This document shows, piece by piece, positions 1 through 6,200 of a DNA stretch of 6,200 nucleotides. The notes beneath the pieces are model-generated. The model saw only the letters and a list, made by a program, of their open reading frames with translations. It had not been told where the DNA came from and did no database searches. Positions within the stretch are counted from its first letter, which is position 1, and each line of letters begins with the position of its first letter. Both the position numbers and the translations under genes were made by a program. Source of the stretch: Bacteroidales bacterium UBA1197 (GTDB lineage Bacteria; Bacteroidota; Bacteroidia; Bacteroidales; UBA932); the NCBI GenBank assembly GCA_002309995.1, contig DBYB01000016.1, forward strand, positions 1 through 6,200. Reading direction: 5' to 3'.

Positions 1-3000
1 GCGTGGTTACCGACTTCACGTCCGTAACGATGCCGGCCATCGAGCACGGGAACTTCTTCTTGTCTTTCTCGCACTCGAGAATCTTGTCCTGCAGCCGTCC
101 GATGGACTGGTTGGTAAAGTTCTCCAGTTCGAAGGAATAGCGGTCCAGCGGGTGCGAGCTCAGGTACATTCCCACGTAATTCTTCTCCTCCTGCAGCAGG
201 GCCAGCGTGTTTTCGTCCTCAGGCACCGGCGGGAAGGCGGGCCGCTGCGGCTTAAGTTCCTCCACCTCGCCGAAGAGTGACAGGCTGTTGTCCATCTTGT
301 CGTTCTTGTAGAGGTCCATATAGCGCGTGAGCTCATCCACGAAACGCTCGCCGCTCGCGCCGGGAGCGAAGAACTGCGAGCGCTTGTAGCCAAACGAGTC
401 GAACGCGCCCGCGAGCGCCAATATCTCTATTGATTTGGCCGTAATGACCACGTTACGGGAGTCTTTCGCTCCCCTCTCGGCCATCCTCTCCACAAAGTTG
501 AAGACATCCGTAAACGGCCCATTCTCAGAGCGCTCGGCGATTATGGAATCCACCACGTTGGTGCCGAAGTTCTTGAGGCCGCCGAGACCGAAGCGGATAT
601 TGCCTTCCTTATTAACGGTGAAGCGTGCCTCCGACTCGTTAACGTCGGGGCTCAGCACCTTGATATCGTGCAGCTTGCAGTCCGCCATAATCTTCTTGAT
701 CTCATCCATATTGCTGAGATTGCAAGAGAGGTTGGCCGCAAGAAATTCTGCGGTATAGTGGCACTTGAGCCAGCCGGTCTGATAACTCACCCAAGCATAG
801 CAGGTGGAGTGTGACTTGTTGAAGGCGTACTGGGCGAACTTCTCCCAGTCTTTCCAAATCTTGTCCAGGACCTTCTCCGGATGCCCGTTGGCCTGACCCT
901 GGCTCATAAACTTATCCTTCAGCACCATCATCTCGTCTATCTTCTTCTTGCCCATGGCCTTGCGCAGGCGGTCAGCCTCACCCTTGGTGAAGCCTGCAAG
1001 CTTGCGGCTGAGGAGCATCACCTGCTCCTGATAGACGGTAATGCCGTAGGTCTCGTCCAGGAACTCCTCCATCTCCGGGAGGTCGTATTCTATCTTCTGC
1101 AGCCCCTGCTTGCGGGCTACGAAGTCCGGAATGTAATCCATCGGGCCCGGACGGTAAAGGGCGTTCATAGCGATGAGGTCCTCGAAACGCTGCGGCTTGA
1201 GGCGCTGCAGCCAGTTCTTCATACCCTCGGATTCAAACTGGAACACGACGGTGGTGTCTCCCCTACCGTACAGCTCCAGCGTAGGTTTGTCGGCAATGTC
1301 AATGGCCTCTATGTCGATGTCGATTCCGTGGCGCAGCTTGATGTTGTTGAGCGTCTCGTGGATGATGGACAGGGTGATGAGCCCCAGGAAGTCCATCTTC
1401 AGCATACCCACGTCTTCGATGTAGTGCCCGTCGAACTGGGAGGTCCAGACGTCCTTGCCGGTATCCTTATCCTTCGACAGGCAGATGGGGATGTAATCCG
1501 TGAGGTTGCCACGGCCGATGATGGTTGCGCAGGCGTGCACGCCGACCTGCCGTATGCATCCCTCCAGCTTCTGGGCGTACTTGAGCACCTCCTTGTTGAT
1601 TTCCGGGCCGTTCTCCAGTTCGTTCTTGAACTCCGGCACCAGGCGGTAGCAGTTGGCGAGCGTTATCTTGGCATCGACCTCCTCCATACCCTTCTGGAAG
1701 GTGCGCATCTGCTTCTCACCATCGATCTCGACCTCTTCCTCTACCACCTTGAAGCCCGGCTTGAGCTCGTCCAGCTTGGGATTGAAGGGGTACTTCTTCT
1801 CCACCTTCTCGCTCAGGCGATCGGGGACCATCTTGGAGAGACGGTTGCTCTCGTCGATGCTCACCTCGCTGATGCGCGCCACGTCCTTGATGGCGCTCTT
1901 GGCGGCCATCGTGCCGAAAGTAATAACGCGGGAGACGTGGTCGGCGCCATAGCTGTTCTCCACGTACTCGTGGGCGTCGAGCAGGTTCTCGAAGTCCACG
2001 TCGATATCGGGCATCGAAATACGGTCCGGATTGAGGAATCGCTCGAACAGCAATTTATACTTAATAGGGTCGAGGTTGGTGATTCCCAGGCAGTAAGCGA
2101 CCACCGAGCCTGCGGCGGAACCACGCCCGGGGCCGACCATATAACCGTGCGCACGGGAGGCCGCGATATAATCCTGCACGATGAGGAAGTAGTCCGGGAA
2201 GCCCATCTTGCTGATGGTCTTGAGCTCGAAGTCGATGCGGTCGCGCTGCTCCTCGCTCAACTCGTCGCCATAGCGTTTGGCGGCACCACGGTATGTAAGT
2301 TCGCACAGATAGGCCACCGAGCGGCAGAACTCGTCGCCACGGTATTCCCGCTTCTCCACCCCGGTCGCCTTGTCCTTGGTGACGCTGTAGCGACCTTCGT
2401 CGATGACATCCTTATACTGCTCCAGCTTGCTGTCGATCTCGGCAAGGAACGCAGGGTCGATTTCGTACTTCGGAAGAACGTGCGGGCGGTCGATCTTGTA
2501 TGCCTCTATCTTGCCTGCCACCTCCAGGGTGTTGGCAAGCGCCTCGGGATGGTCCGGGAAGAGCGCGGCCATTTCTTCCTCGCTCTTAATGTATTCCTGC
2601 TGGGTATAGCGCAGGCGGCCCGGGTCGCTGATGTTGGCGTTGGTGGTGAGGCAGATGAGGCGGTCGTGCACGGGGCCGTCTTCCTTCTTGAGGAAGTGGG
2701 CGTCGTTGGTGGCCACCACCTTGATGCCGAGCTCCTCCGACAGCTTGAAGATGCCCTCGTTGACTATCTGCTGCTGGCGATAAACCTCATATATTTTGTC
2801 GTACGCTTCTGCCGGCAAGCCTTCCACCTCCGTCTTGTGGAGCATCACCTCGAGGTAATAATCGTCGCCGAAGAGGTCCTTGTGCCACTGAGCGGCCTTG
2901 CGGGCACCCTCGTAGTCCCCTGCCATAAGATTCTTGGAGATTTCTCCGGCAAGGCAGGCGGAGCTGCAAATCAGGTCTTCGTGATACTGCTGAAGGATTT

Positions 3001-3391
3001 CGTGGGTGATTCGCGGGCGATAGTAGAATCCGTCGATGAAGCCCAGGGAGCAGATTTTCATCAGATTCTTGTAGCCGTTGTAGTTCTTGGCCAGAAGAAT
3101 CAGATGGTAGTACTGCTTGTGGTCGTTGTCTTTGAGTTTGTTGTCATAGTGCCGGGTAACATAGACCTCGCAGCCAATCAGCGGCTTGACTATGGGCTGC
3201 TTGTCGGGCCCAAGGTTACTCTTGTCCCATCCCCACTTGAGGAACTCCTTGACACCATACATATTACCGTGGTCGGTGATGGCGATGGCGGGCATCCCGA
3301 GCTCCCGGGCGCGTGCAAAAAGCTTCTTGATATCGGAGAGACCGTCAAGGATCGAGTACTGGGTATGGACGTGCAGATGAACGAACGACAT
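1..3391 (-). CDS. dnaE: DNA polymerase III subunit alpha (DnaE), 3' end beyond window
   Basis: Catalytic alpha subunit of the replicative DNA polymerase III holoenzyme, which extends DNA 5'->3' at the fork. The reading frame is open for 1130 codons and runs off the left edge; E. coli DnaE is 1160 aa, and this one is longer, with the rest of the OB fold and the C-terminal tail missing. The order is: PHP domain (about 1-300, opening HLHVHTQYS); palm, with GPGRGSAAGS (about 418-427) and MPDIDVDF carrying catalytic D462 and D464; third aspartate D667 in KMDFLGL; fingers, with YQEQVM (787-792) and YAFNKSHST (855-863); helix-hairpin-helix region; and the beginning of the OB fold at AGIVTDVKS (1119-1127). 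The PHP domain keeps all nine expected metal ligands. The ATG at 3391 is the first possible start after tandem in-frame TAG and TAA codons (3413-3418). folK lies 45 bp upstream. No frameshift is seen. The family call is secure. Confidence 0.97.
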   Translation of the reverse strand, partial: MSFVHLHVHTQYSILDGLSDIKKLFARARELGMPAIAITDHGNMYGVKEFLKWGWDKSNLGPDKQPIVKPLIGCEVYVTRHYDNKLKDNDHKQYYHLILLAKNYNGYKNLMKICSLGFIDGFYYRPRITHEILQQYHEDLICSSACLAGEISKNLMAGDYEGARKAAQWHKDLFGDDYYLEVMLHKTEVEGLPAEAYDKIYEVYRQQQIVNEGIFKLSEELGIKVVATNDAHFLKKEDGPVHDRLICLTTNANISDPGRLRYTQQEYIKSEEEMAALFPDHPEALANTLEVAGKIEAYKIDRPHVLPKYEIDPAFLAEIDSKLEQYKDVIDEGRYSVTKDKATGVEKREYRGDEFCRSVAYLCELTYRGAAKRYGDELSEEQRDRIDFELKTISKMGFPDYFLIVQDYIAASRAHGYMVGPGRGSAAGSVVAYCLGITNLDPIKYKLLFERFLNPDRISMPDIDVDFENLLDAHEYVENSYGADHVSRVITFGTMAAKSAIKDVARISEVSIDESNRLSKMVPDRLSEKVEKKYPFNPKLDELKPGFKVVEEEVEIDGEKQMRTFQKGMEEVDAKITLANCYRLVPEFKNELENGPEINKEVLKYAQKLEGCIRQVGVHACATIIGRGNLTDYIPICLSKDKDTGKDVWTSQFDGHYIEDVGMLKMDFLGLITLSIIHETLNNIKLRHGIDIDIEAIDIADKPTLELYGRGDTTVVFQFESEGMKNWLQRLKPQRFEDLIAMNALYRPGPMDYIPDFVARKQGLQKIEYDLPEMEEFLDETYGITVYQEQVMLLSRKLAGFTKGEADRLRKAMGKKKIDEMMVLKDKFMSQGQANGHPEKVLDKIWKDWEKFAQYAFNKSHSTCYAWVSYQTGWLKCHYTAEFLAANLSCNLSNMDEIKKIMADCKLHDIKVLSPDVNESEARFTVNKEGNIRFGLGGLKNFGTNVVDSIIAERSENGPFTDVFNFVERMAERGAKDSRNVVITAKSIEILALAGAFDSFGYKRSQFFAPGASGERFVDELTRYMDLYKNDKMDNSLSLFGEVEELKPQRPAFPPVPEDENTLALLQEEKNYVGMYLSSHPLDRYSFELENFTNQSIGRLQDKILECEKDKKKFPCSMAGIVTDVKSVTT

Positions 3392-3395
3392 ACCA

Positions 3396-3403
3396 CAAAG
3401 ATA
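3396..3403 (-). promoter_or_regulatory. Possible Bacteroidota -7 promoter element (TATCTTTG) before dnaE
   Basis: The minus strand reads TATCTTTG here, an exact match to the TAnnTTTG -7 consensus used by the primary sigma factor of Bacteroidota. It lies in the only intergenic gap of the window (3392-3436), which is much richer in A and T than its surroundings. Two points count against it. I see no clear TTG or TTTG -33 element about 20 bp upstream, and the match ends only four bases before the dnaE ATG, so transcription would start at or just inside the start codon and the transcript would be leaderless or nearly so. A chance match in AT-rich DNA is quite possible. Confidence 0.3.
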
Positions 3404-3436
3404 ATAGAAATTTTACTAAAAGACGCCTCGATTTTG

Positions 3437-3862
3437 TCAGAAAGAAAGGGTGCGGAGCAACTCTTTTACGAAGGGTCTTTCCTCCACCTGGGGATGAGGG
3501 ATTTTGAGCGCTGGCGTGTTGATTTTTTGTTCCCCGTGGAACAGGATGTCGATGTCAATAATGCGGTCGTGATAGACGCGGGTGCCGTCCGGGGCGTACT
3601 CCGGAGCGTCGGTGCGGCCCATTGAGCGCTCTATCTTCTTGCAAATCTTGAGGATACTCTCAGGCTTCCGGGCGCTGCGATATACCACTATGGTATTAAG
3701 GAATGGAGGGGCCACAAATCCGCAGGCCTCGGTTTCCACCACCGGCGACTGCTGTACGCGCTCACCGAAGATGGAATCGAGCCGCCGCAAGGCCTCTTCA
3801 ATGTTAGCCTCGCGGTTCCCGAGATTGGTTCCCAGGAGAAGATACAGGTCTTGAGGTTTCAA
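3437..3862 (-). CDS. folK: 2-amino-4-hydroxy-6-hydroxymethyldihydropteridine pyrophosphokinase (HPPK)
   Basis: Transfers pyrophosphate from ATP to 6-hydroxymethyl-7,8-dihydropterin, the step before dihydropteroate synthase in cytosolic folate synthesis. The 141-aa product has the usual size and layout of a stand-alone HPPK: LYLLLGTNLGNR near the N-terminus (6-17), VVETEACGF (41-49), IERSMGR (77-83), YHDRIIDIDIL (97-107) with the magnesium-binding pair D103 and D105, and IPHPQVEERPFV (121-132). The loop between GR and the DxD pair is several residues longer than in E. coli, and a tyrosine occupies the position of the E. coli loop tryptophan; this YHDR form is what I expect in Bacteroidota. The start is probably TTG at 3862, overlapping the upstream stop as TTGA. 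An ATG at 3922 would add 20 residues (Arg- and Pro-rich) read entirely from inside the upstream gene and unlike any HPPK N-terminus. No other folate gene is visible. Confidence 0.93.
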   Translation of the reverse strand: MKPQDLYLLLGTNLGNREANIEEALRRLDSIFGERVQQSPVVETEACGFVAPPFLNTIVVYRSARKPESILKICKKIERSMGRTDAPEYAPDGTRVYHDRIIDIDILFHGEQKINTPALKIPHPQVEERPFVKELLRTLSF

Positions 3863-4215
3863 AATTCGGGGTCCCAGCCAAGGGCGACGCGGGCTTCGTC
3901 GGAGAGCAGGCTCTGGTCCCACACGGGGTCGAAAGTCAGCTCGATTTCGCAGGATTTCACGCCCGGAGTGTCCTCCACGCTATGCTTCACCTCCCCTATC
4001 ACCTCGTCTGCCATAGGGCAATTGGGTGCGGTGAAGGTCATTTTGATATATACTTCGTGCTCCTTATTTATATTGAGCTCGTAGATGAGGCCGAGGTCAT
4101 AAACGTTGACCGGGATCTCGGGGTCATAAACCTGCTTGAGAGCAAGGATTACGTTGTCGTACAAAGGCGCCAGAGCCTTCACGTCCTCGGGTGTAAGTAC
4201 TTCTTTCTCACTCAT
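3859..4215 (-). CDS. sufT: SufT/MIP18-family (DUF59) iron-sulfur cluster assembly protein
   Basis: Small DUF59-domain protein of 118 aa. Family members (SufT, the PaaD-like proteins and eukaryotic MIP18) help mature Fe-S proteins in the cytosol. The hallmark segment is YDPEIPVNVYDLGLIYEL (30-47), followed by MTFTAPNCPMADEV (59-72) with the conserved cysteine C66, and the C-terminal FDPVWDQSLLSDEAR (95-109). The chain is a single domain with an acidic N-terminal helix and no signal peptide or membrane segment. The ATG at 4215 overlaps the end of sufE by 8 bp, is preceded by A-rich sequence and gives the full domain. Position directly after sufS and sufE supports an Fe-S role rather than the phenylacetate-pathway role of PaaD. 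The domain is certain. The symbol sufT rests on context, because several DUF59 paralogues exist and their exact client proteins are not deducible from sequence. Confidence 0.9.
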   Translation of the reverse strand: MSEKEVLTPEDVKALAPLYDNVILALKQVYDPEIPVNVYDLGLIYELNINKEHEVYIKMTFTAPNCPMADEVIGEVKHSVEDTPGVKSCEIELTFDPVWDQSLLSDEARVALGWDPEF

Positions 4216-4618
4216 TTTCTACTGCTTTTGCACGTATTGTAGCTATCATAGACACAAGGCCGTTGGCCCTGGTAGGCGAAAGGTTCTCCTTGAGGCCCAG
4301 ATCATTCAGGAAGCTGAAGTCATCTGCCAGAATCTCAGCCGCACTGCGGCCGGAATAAACGCTCACCAGCAAGGCGATGATGCCGCGGGTTATGATGGCA
4401 TCGCTGTCGGCGGAGAAATACAGCACCCCGTCCTTCTTTTCACAATCGAGCCAAACCCTTGACTGACAACCTTTTATCAAGCGATCTTCTGTCTTCTTGG
4501 ATTCCGGCAGGCCGTCCAGCGACTTGCCGAGTTCGATAAGATATTCGTATTTGTCCAACCACTCCTCATACATCGAGAAGTCGTCTATAATCTGCTGTTG
4601 CTTTTCCCTGAGTGTCAT
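4208..4618 (-). CDS. sufE: SufE-family sulfur acceptor, activator of SufS
   Basis: Cytosolic sulfur-transfer protein that accepts the persulfide sulfur from the SufS active-site cysteine and passes it to the SufBCD scaffold. The 136-aa product matches the family length. The diagnostic motif GCQSRVWL (50-57) puts the acceptor cysteine at C51, the same number as in E. coli SufE. Other family features are the N-terminal helix with YEEWLDKYEYLIELG (17-31), the LPESKKTEDRLIKG lead-in (37-50), SDAIITRGIIALLVSVYSG (residues about 73-91) and the C-terminal segment LSPTRANGLVSMI. ATG at 4618 was chosen because it forms an ATGA overlap with the sufS stop and starts the family-typical N-terminus. An in-frame upstream ATG at 4747 would add 43 residues that are only an out-of-frame reading of sufS. 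Adjacent sufS is its natural partner. Confidence 0.95.
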   Translation of the reverse strand: MTLREKQQQIIDDFSMYEEWLDKYEYLIELGKSLDGLPESKKTEDRLIKGCQSRVWLDCEKKDGVLYFSADSDAIITRGIIALLVSVYSGRSAAEILADDFSFLNDLGLKENLSPTRANGLVSMIATIRAKAVENE

Positions 4619-5820
4619 CTGAGCATGCTTATGGCTTTGCGCAGCGAAGATACAAAATATTCCGCTTCCTGCATCGTATTGTACGGAGCGAACGATGCGC
4701 GCAGCATACCTGTAACGTGGAAAGCGTCCATCAGCGGCTCGGCGCACATTTGGCCGGAACGCACGGCAATACCCATCTTATCCAGAATCAGGGCGAGATC
4801 TTCGTGATGAACTCCATCCACGGTGAAGGAGAACAGCGGAATCTTCAAACTATTCTCGCCGGGCAATCCATATAGCCGGACGTCAGACATTCCGCGCAGC
4901 TTATCGTACACATAATCACGTACTTCGTCACCGCTGGGCATCTGCTTCATCAGCTCGATTGCCTCTACGAAACAAGGGGTGCCTGAGATGTTCTGCGTGC
5001 CGGCCTCGAACTTACGGGGCACCGGCGCCCAGGTACTCCTCAGCCAAGTCACGCTGTCTATCATCTCTCCCCCGCCGAACATCGGAGGCATCTTGTCGAG
5101 CAGTTCCTTGCGGCCCCAGAGCACGCCGGTGCCGGGAGCGCCGTACATTTTGTGGCCGGAGAAGGCATAGAAGTCGCACCCAAGCTCTTGAACGTCAACA
5201 GGCAGGTGCACAATACCCTGCGCTCCATCGACCAGCAGCAGGATCCCGTGCCGGCGGCAGATCTCTGCAACAAAGCCCACCAGATTCACAACGCCGAGAA
5301 CGTTGGAGACGTGCGAGATGCAGACGAGGCGCGTGCGCGGATTGATCAAATAATACAGATCCTCTATCTTCAAGCGGCCGAATTCGTTCACTGGCAACAC
5401 CTTAATGTTCAGATGCTTACGCTCACTCAGCAGCTGCCAGGGAACTATATTGGAATGATGCTCCGACTCCCCTATTATAATCTCGTCGCCCTCCTGCAGG
5501 AAGGCCTCCCCTATTCCCCAGGCAGCCAGATTCAGCGAGTGCGTTGCGCCGGAGGTAAAAACCACCTCATCAGCACTGGGCGCGTTGATGAACGACGCCA
5601 CCGCGGCGCGGGCGTTCTCGTACGCCTCGGTAGCCTCGGCGGCAATGTGATGCACCGCCCGGTGGAGATTGGCCGTCCCGTGCGCCGAAATCTCTGTCCA
5701 TCTGTCGATTACGGATTGCGGCCGCAGGGAAGTGGCGGCATTATCCAGGTACACCAGCGGCTTGCCGTACACCGTCCGCTGCAACTGCGGAAACTGGGCC
5801 CTGAGTTCTTCTATCGTCAT
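4615..5820 (-). CDS. sufS: Cysteine desulfurase SufS (group II, PLP-dependent)
   Basis: Takes sulfur from L-cysteine, releasing alanine and leaving a persulfide on its own cysteine for Fe-S cluster assembly. The 401-aa, soluble, fold-type I aminotransferase-like chain is close to the E. coli SufS length (406). Visible features in order: VYLDNAATS (23-31), FTSGATHSLNL (88-98), ESEHHSNIVPW (118-128) with the histidine that stacks on PLP, LVDGAQG (196-202) with D198 and Q201 contacting the cofactor, SGHKMYGAPGTGVLWG (221-236) with Schiff-base lysine K224, FEAGTQN (271-277), RSGQMCAEPLM (354-364) with catalytic C359, and LRASFAPYNT (373-382) with substrate-carboxylate arginine R374. The RSGxxCA form with a short active-site loop marks the group II SufS type rather than IscS/NifS. 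It could be CsdA by sequence alone, but the adjacent sufE and sufT favour SufS. Its ATG overlaps the epimerase stop by 4 bp. No Shine-Dalgarno motif is seen. Confidence 0.96.
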   Translation of the reverse strand: MTIEELRAQFPQLQRTVYGKPLVYLDNAATSLRPQSVIDRWTEISAHGTANLHRAVHHIAAEATEAYENARAAVASFINAPSADEVVFTSGATHSLNLAAWGIGEAFLQEGDEIIIGESEHHSNIVPWQLLSERKHLNIKVLPVNEFGRLKIEDLYYLINPRTRLVCISHVSNVLGVVNLVGFVAEICRRHGILLLVDGAQGIVHLPVDVQELGCDFYAFSGHKMYGAPGTGVLWGRKELLDKMPPMFGGGEMIDSVTWLRSTWAPVPRKFEAGTQNISGTPCFVEAIELMKQMPSGDEVRDYVYDKLRGMSDVRLYGLPGENSLKIPLFSFTVDGVHHEDLALILDKMGIAVRSGQMCAEPLMDAFHVTGMLRASFAPYNTMQEAEYFVSSLRKAISMLR

Positions 5821-6200
5821 AACTTAATCAATCCGAGACCGGGGCGGTCGGGCAGCACCATATCGCCGTCAACGACCTTCATCCCTTCAAATAAATCGTT
5901 AGTAATCAGCAGGTTGCCGTCAATGTCGCAGAAATCGGCGGCAGGAGCGAGCTGGGCAGCGGCGGTGCAGGCGCAGGAGGTTTCCGTCATGCAGCCAACC
6001 ATCACCTTCATACCCTCAGCGCGCGCGTACGCTATCATCTTGCGAGCCTCCAGCAGGCCGGTGCTCTTCATCAGCTTGATATTGATTCCAGAATAGGCAC
6101 CCTTCAGCGACGGGATGTCCTTCAGCCGCTGGATGGCTTCGTCGGCCATTATCGGCAGCGGGCTGCGCTCGGTAATCCAGGCGGTCTCGTCGAGCATCAG
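5817..6200 (-). CDS. Dipeptide epimerase (L-Ala-D/L-Glu type), C-terminal part
   Basis: C-terminal part (about 127 codons) of an enolase-superfamily enzyme of the muconate lactonizing/dipeptide epimerase branch; the N-terminal capping domain and first half of the barrel are beyond the right edge. Numbering from the methionine at 6197, visible barrel features are: LPIMADEA (14-21) with magnesium ligand D19; INIKLMKSTGLLEA (39-51) with catalytic base K41; VGCMTETS (67-74); and DIDGNLL (91-97), the DxD motif that holds the substrate ammonium group in dipeptide epimerases. The PGLGL tail is also typical. Such enzymes epimerise L-Ala-Glu and related dipeptides during murein-peptide breakdown. The DxD motif argues against o-succinylbenzoate synthase and muconate cycloisomerase, but exact dipeptide specificity cannot be read from this fragment. 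Four cysteines lie within 22 residues (69-90). The TGA stop overlaps the sufS ATG as ATGA, so the two genes are likely cotranscribed. Confidence 0.88.
   Translation of the reverse strand: MMLDETAWITERSPLPIMADEAIQRLKDIPSLKGAYSGINIKLMKSTGLLEARKMIAYARAEGMKVMVGCMTETSCACTAAAQLAPAADFCDIDGNLLITNDLFEGMKVVDGDMVLPDRPGLGLIKL

Noticed and set aside
1..880. Possible frameshift or degradation of dnaE near its 3' end, because other frames are open there
   Set aside because: Translation in the original frame continues without a stop through the fingers, HhH region and first OB-fold residues to base 1; the gene is simply cut by the window edge.
3404..3440. Possible terminator or operator hairpin between folK and dnaE (TTTTactAAAA and a flanking A-run/T-run pair)
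   Set aside because: The stems are very short and almost purely A/T, with no GC-rich stem followed by a T-run, so neither a terminator nor an operator is supported.
881..3625. A long plus-strand reading frame of 914 codons as a protein-coding gene
   Set aside because: It lies exactly opposite dnaE in codon register, has no recognisable domain, and its openness is explained by avoidance of TTA, CTA and TCA in dnaE. The minus strand has an unmistakable polymerase with all its catalytic motifs.
4208..4747. Longer SufE beginning at ATG 4747
   Set aside because: The extra 43 residues are an out-of-frame reading of the sufS 3' end. ATG 4618 gives the family-typical length and N-terminus and an ATGA junction.
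5152..6096. Plus-strand frame of 314 codons opposite sufS and the epimerase
   Set aside because: It is a shadow of two well-supported minus-strand genes, with no recognisable motifs and a composition typical of antisense translation.
1..6200. Search for RNA genes, CRISPR repeats, insertion sequences, attachment sites and defence or other accessory systems
   Set aside because: Coding density is nearly complete with recognisable core genes on one strand. No direct repeats, tRNA-like structures, transposase or accessory genes were seen, and nothing suggests an undescribed system.

Overview
The window looks like an ordinary housekeeping stretch of a Bacteroidota (probably Bacteroidales) chromosome. 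This placement is an inference from four things: the protein types (a DnaE with an intact PHP domain and lineage-style insertions, and a FolK with a YHDRxIDIDxL active-site segment), the lack of Shine-Dalgarno motifs before any gene, a TAnnTTTG-like element in the only intergenic gap, and G/C-rich codon choice with almost no TTA, CTA or TCA codons in dnaE. No 16S rRNA or other decisive taxonomic marker is present.

Every gene lies on the minus strand, so transcription runs from high to low coordinates. In order they are: the C-terminal part of an enolase-superfamily dipeptide epimerase (5817-6200, N-terminus outside the window); SufS cysteine desulfurase (4615-5820); SufE sulfur acceptor (4208-4618); a SufT/MIP18-type DUF59 protein (3859-4215); FolK/HPPK (3437-3862, probably starting at TTG); and, after a 45-bp gap, the DNA polymerase III alpha subunit DnaE (1-3391, C-terminus outside the window). 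The first five genes overlap one another by 4 to 8 bp, which is strong evidence for a single translationally coupled transcript. The gap before dnaE is AT-rich and contains no terminator, so dnaE may be read through from the operon, driven by its own promoter, or both.

Functionally, SufS, SufE and SufT form the sulfur-mobilising and maturation side of iron-sulfur cluster assembly. The epimerase belongs to murein-peptide catabolism, FolK to folate synthesis and DnaE to chromosome replication. The three surrounding functions have no obvious biochemical link to the Suf genes, and the grouping looks like a housekeeping operon. Coding density is close to complete. There is no stretch over 300 bases without a gene, and I see no RNA gene, mobile element, CRISPR array or long repeat. 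I found no candidate for a new biological system. The observations below are modest.
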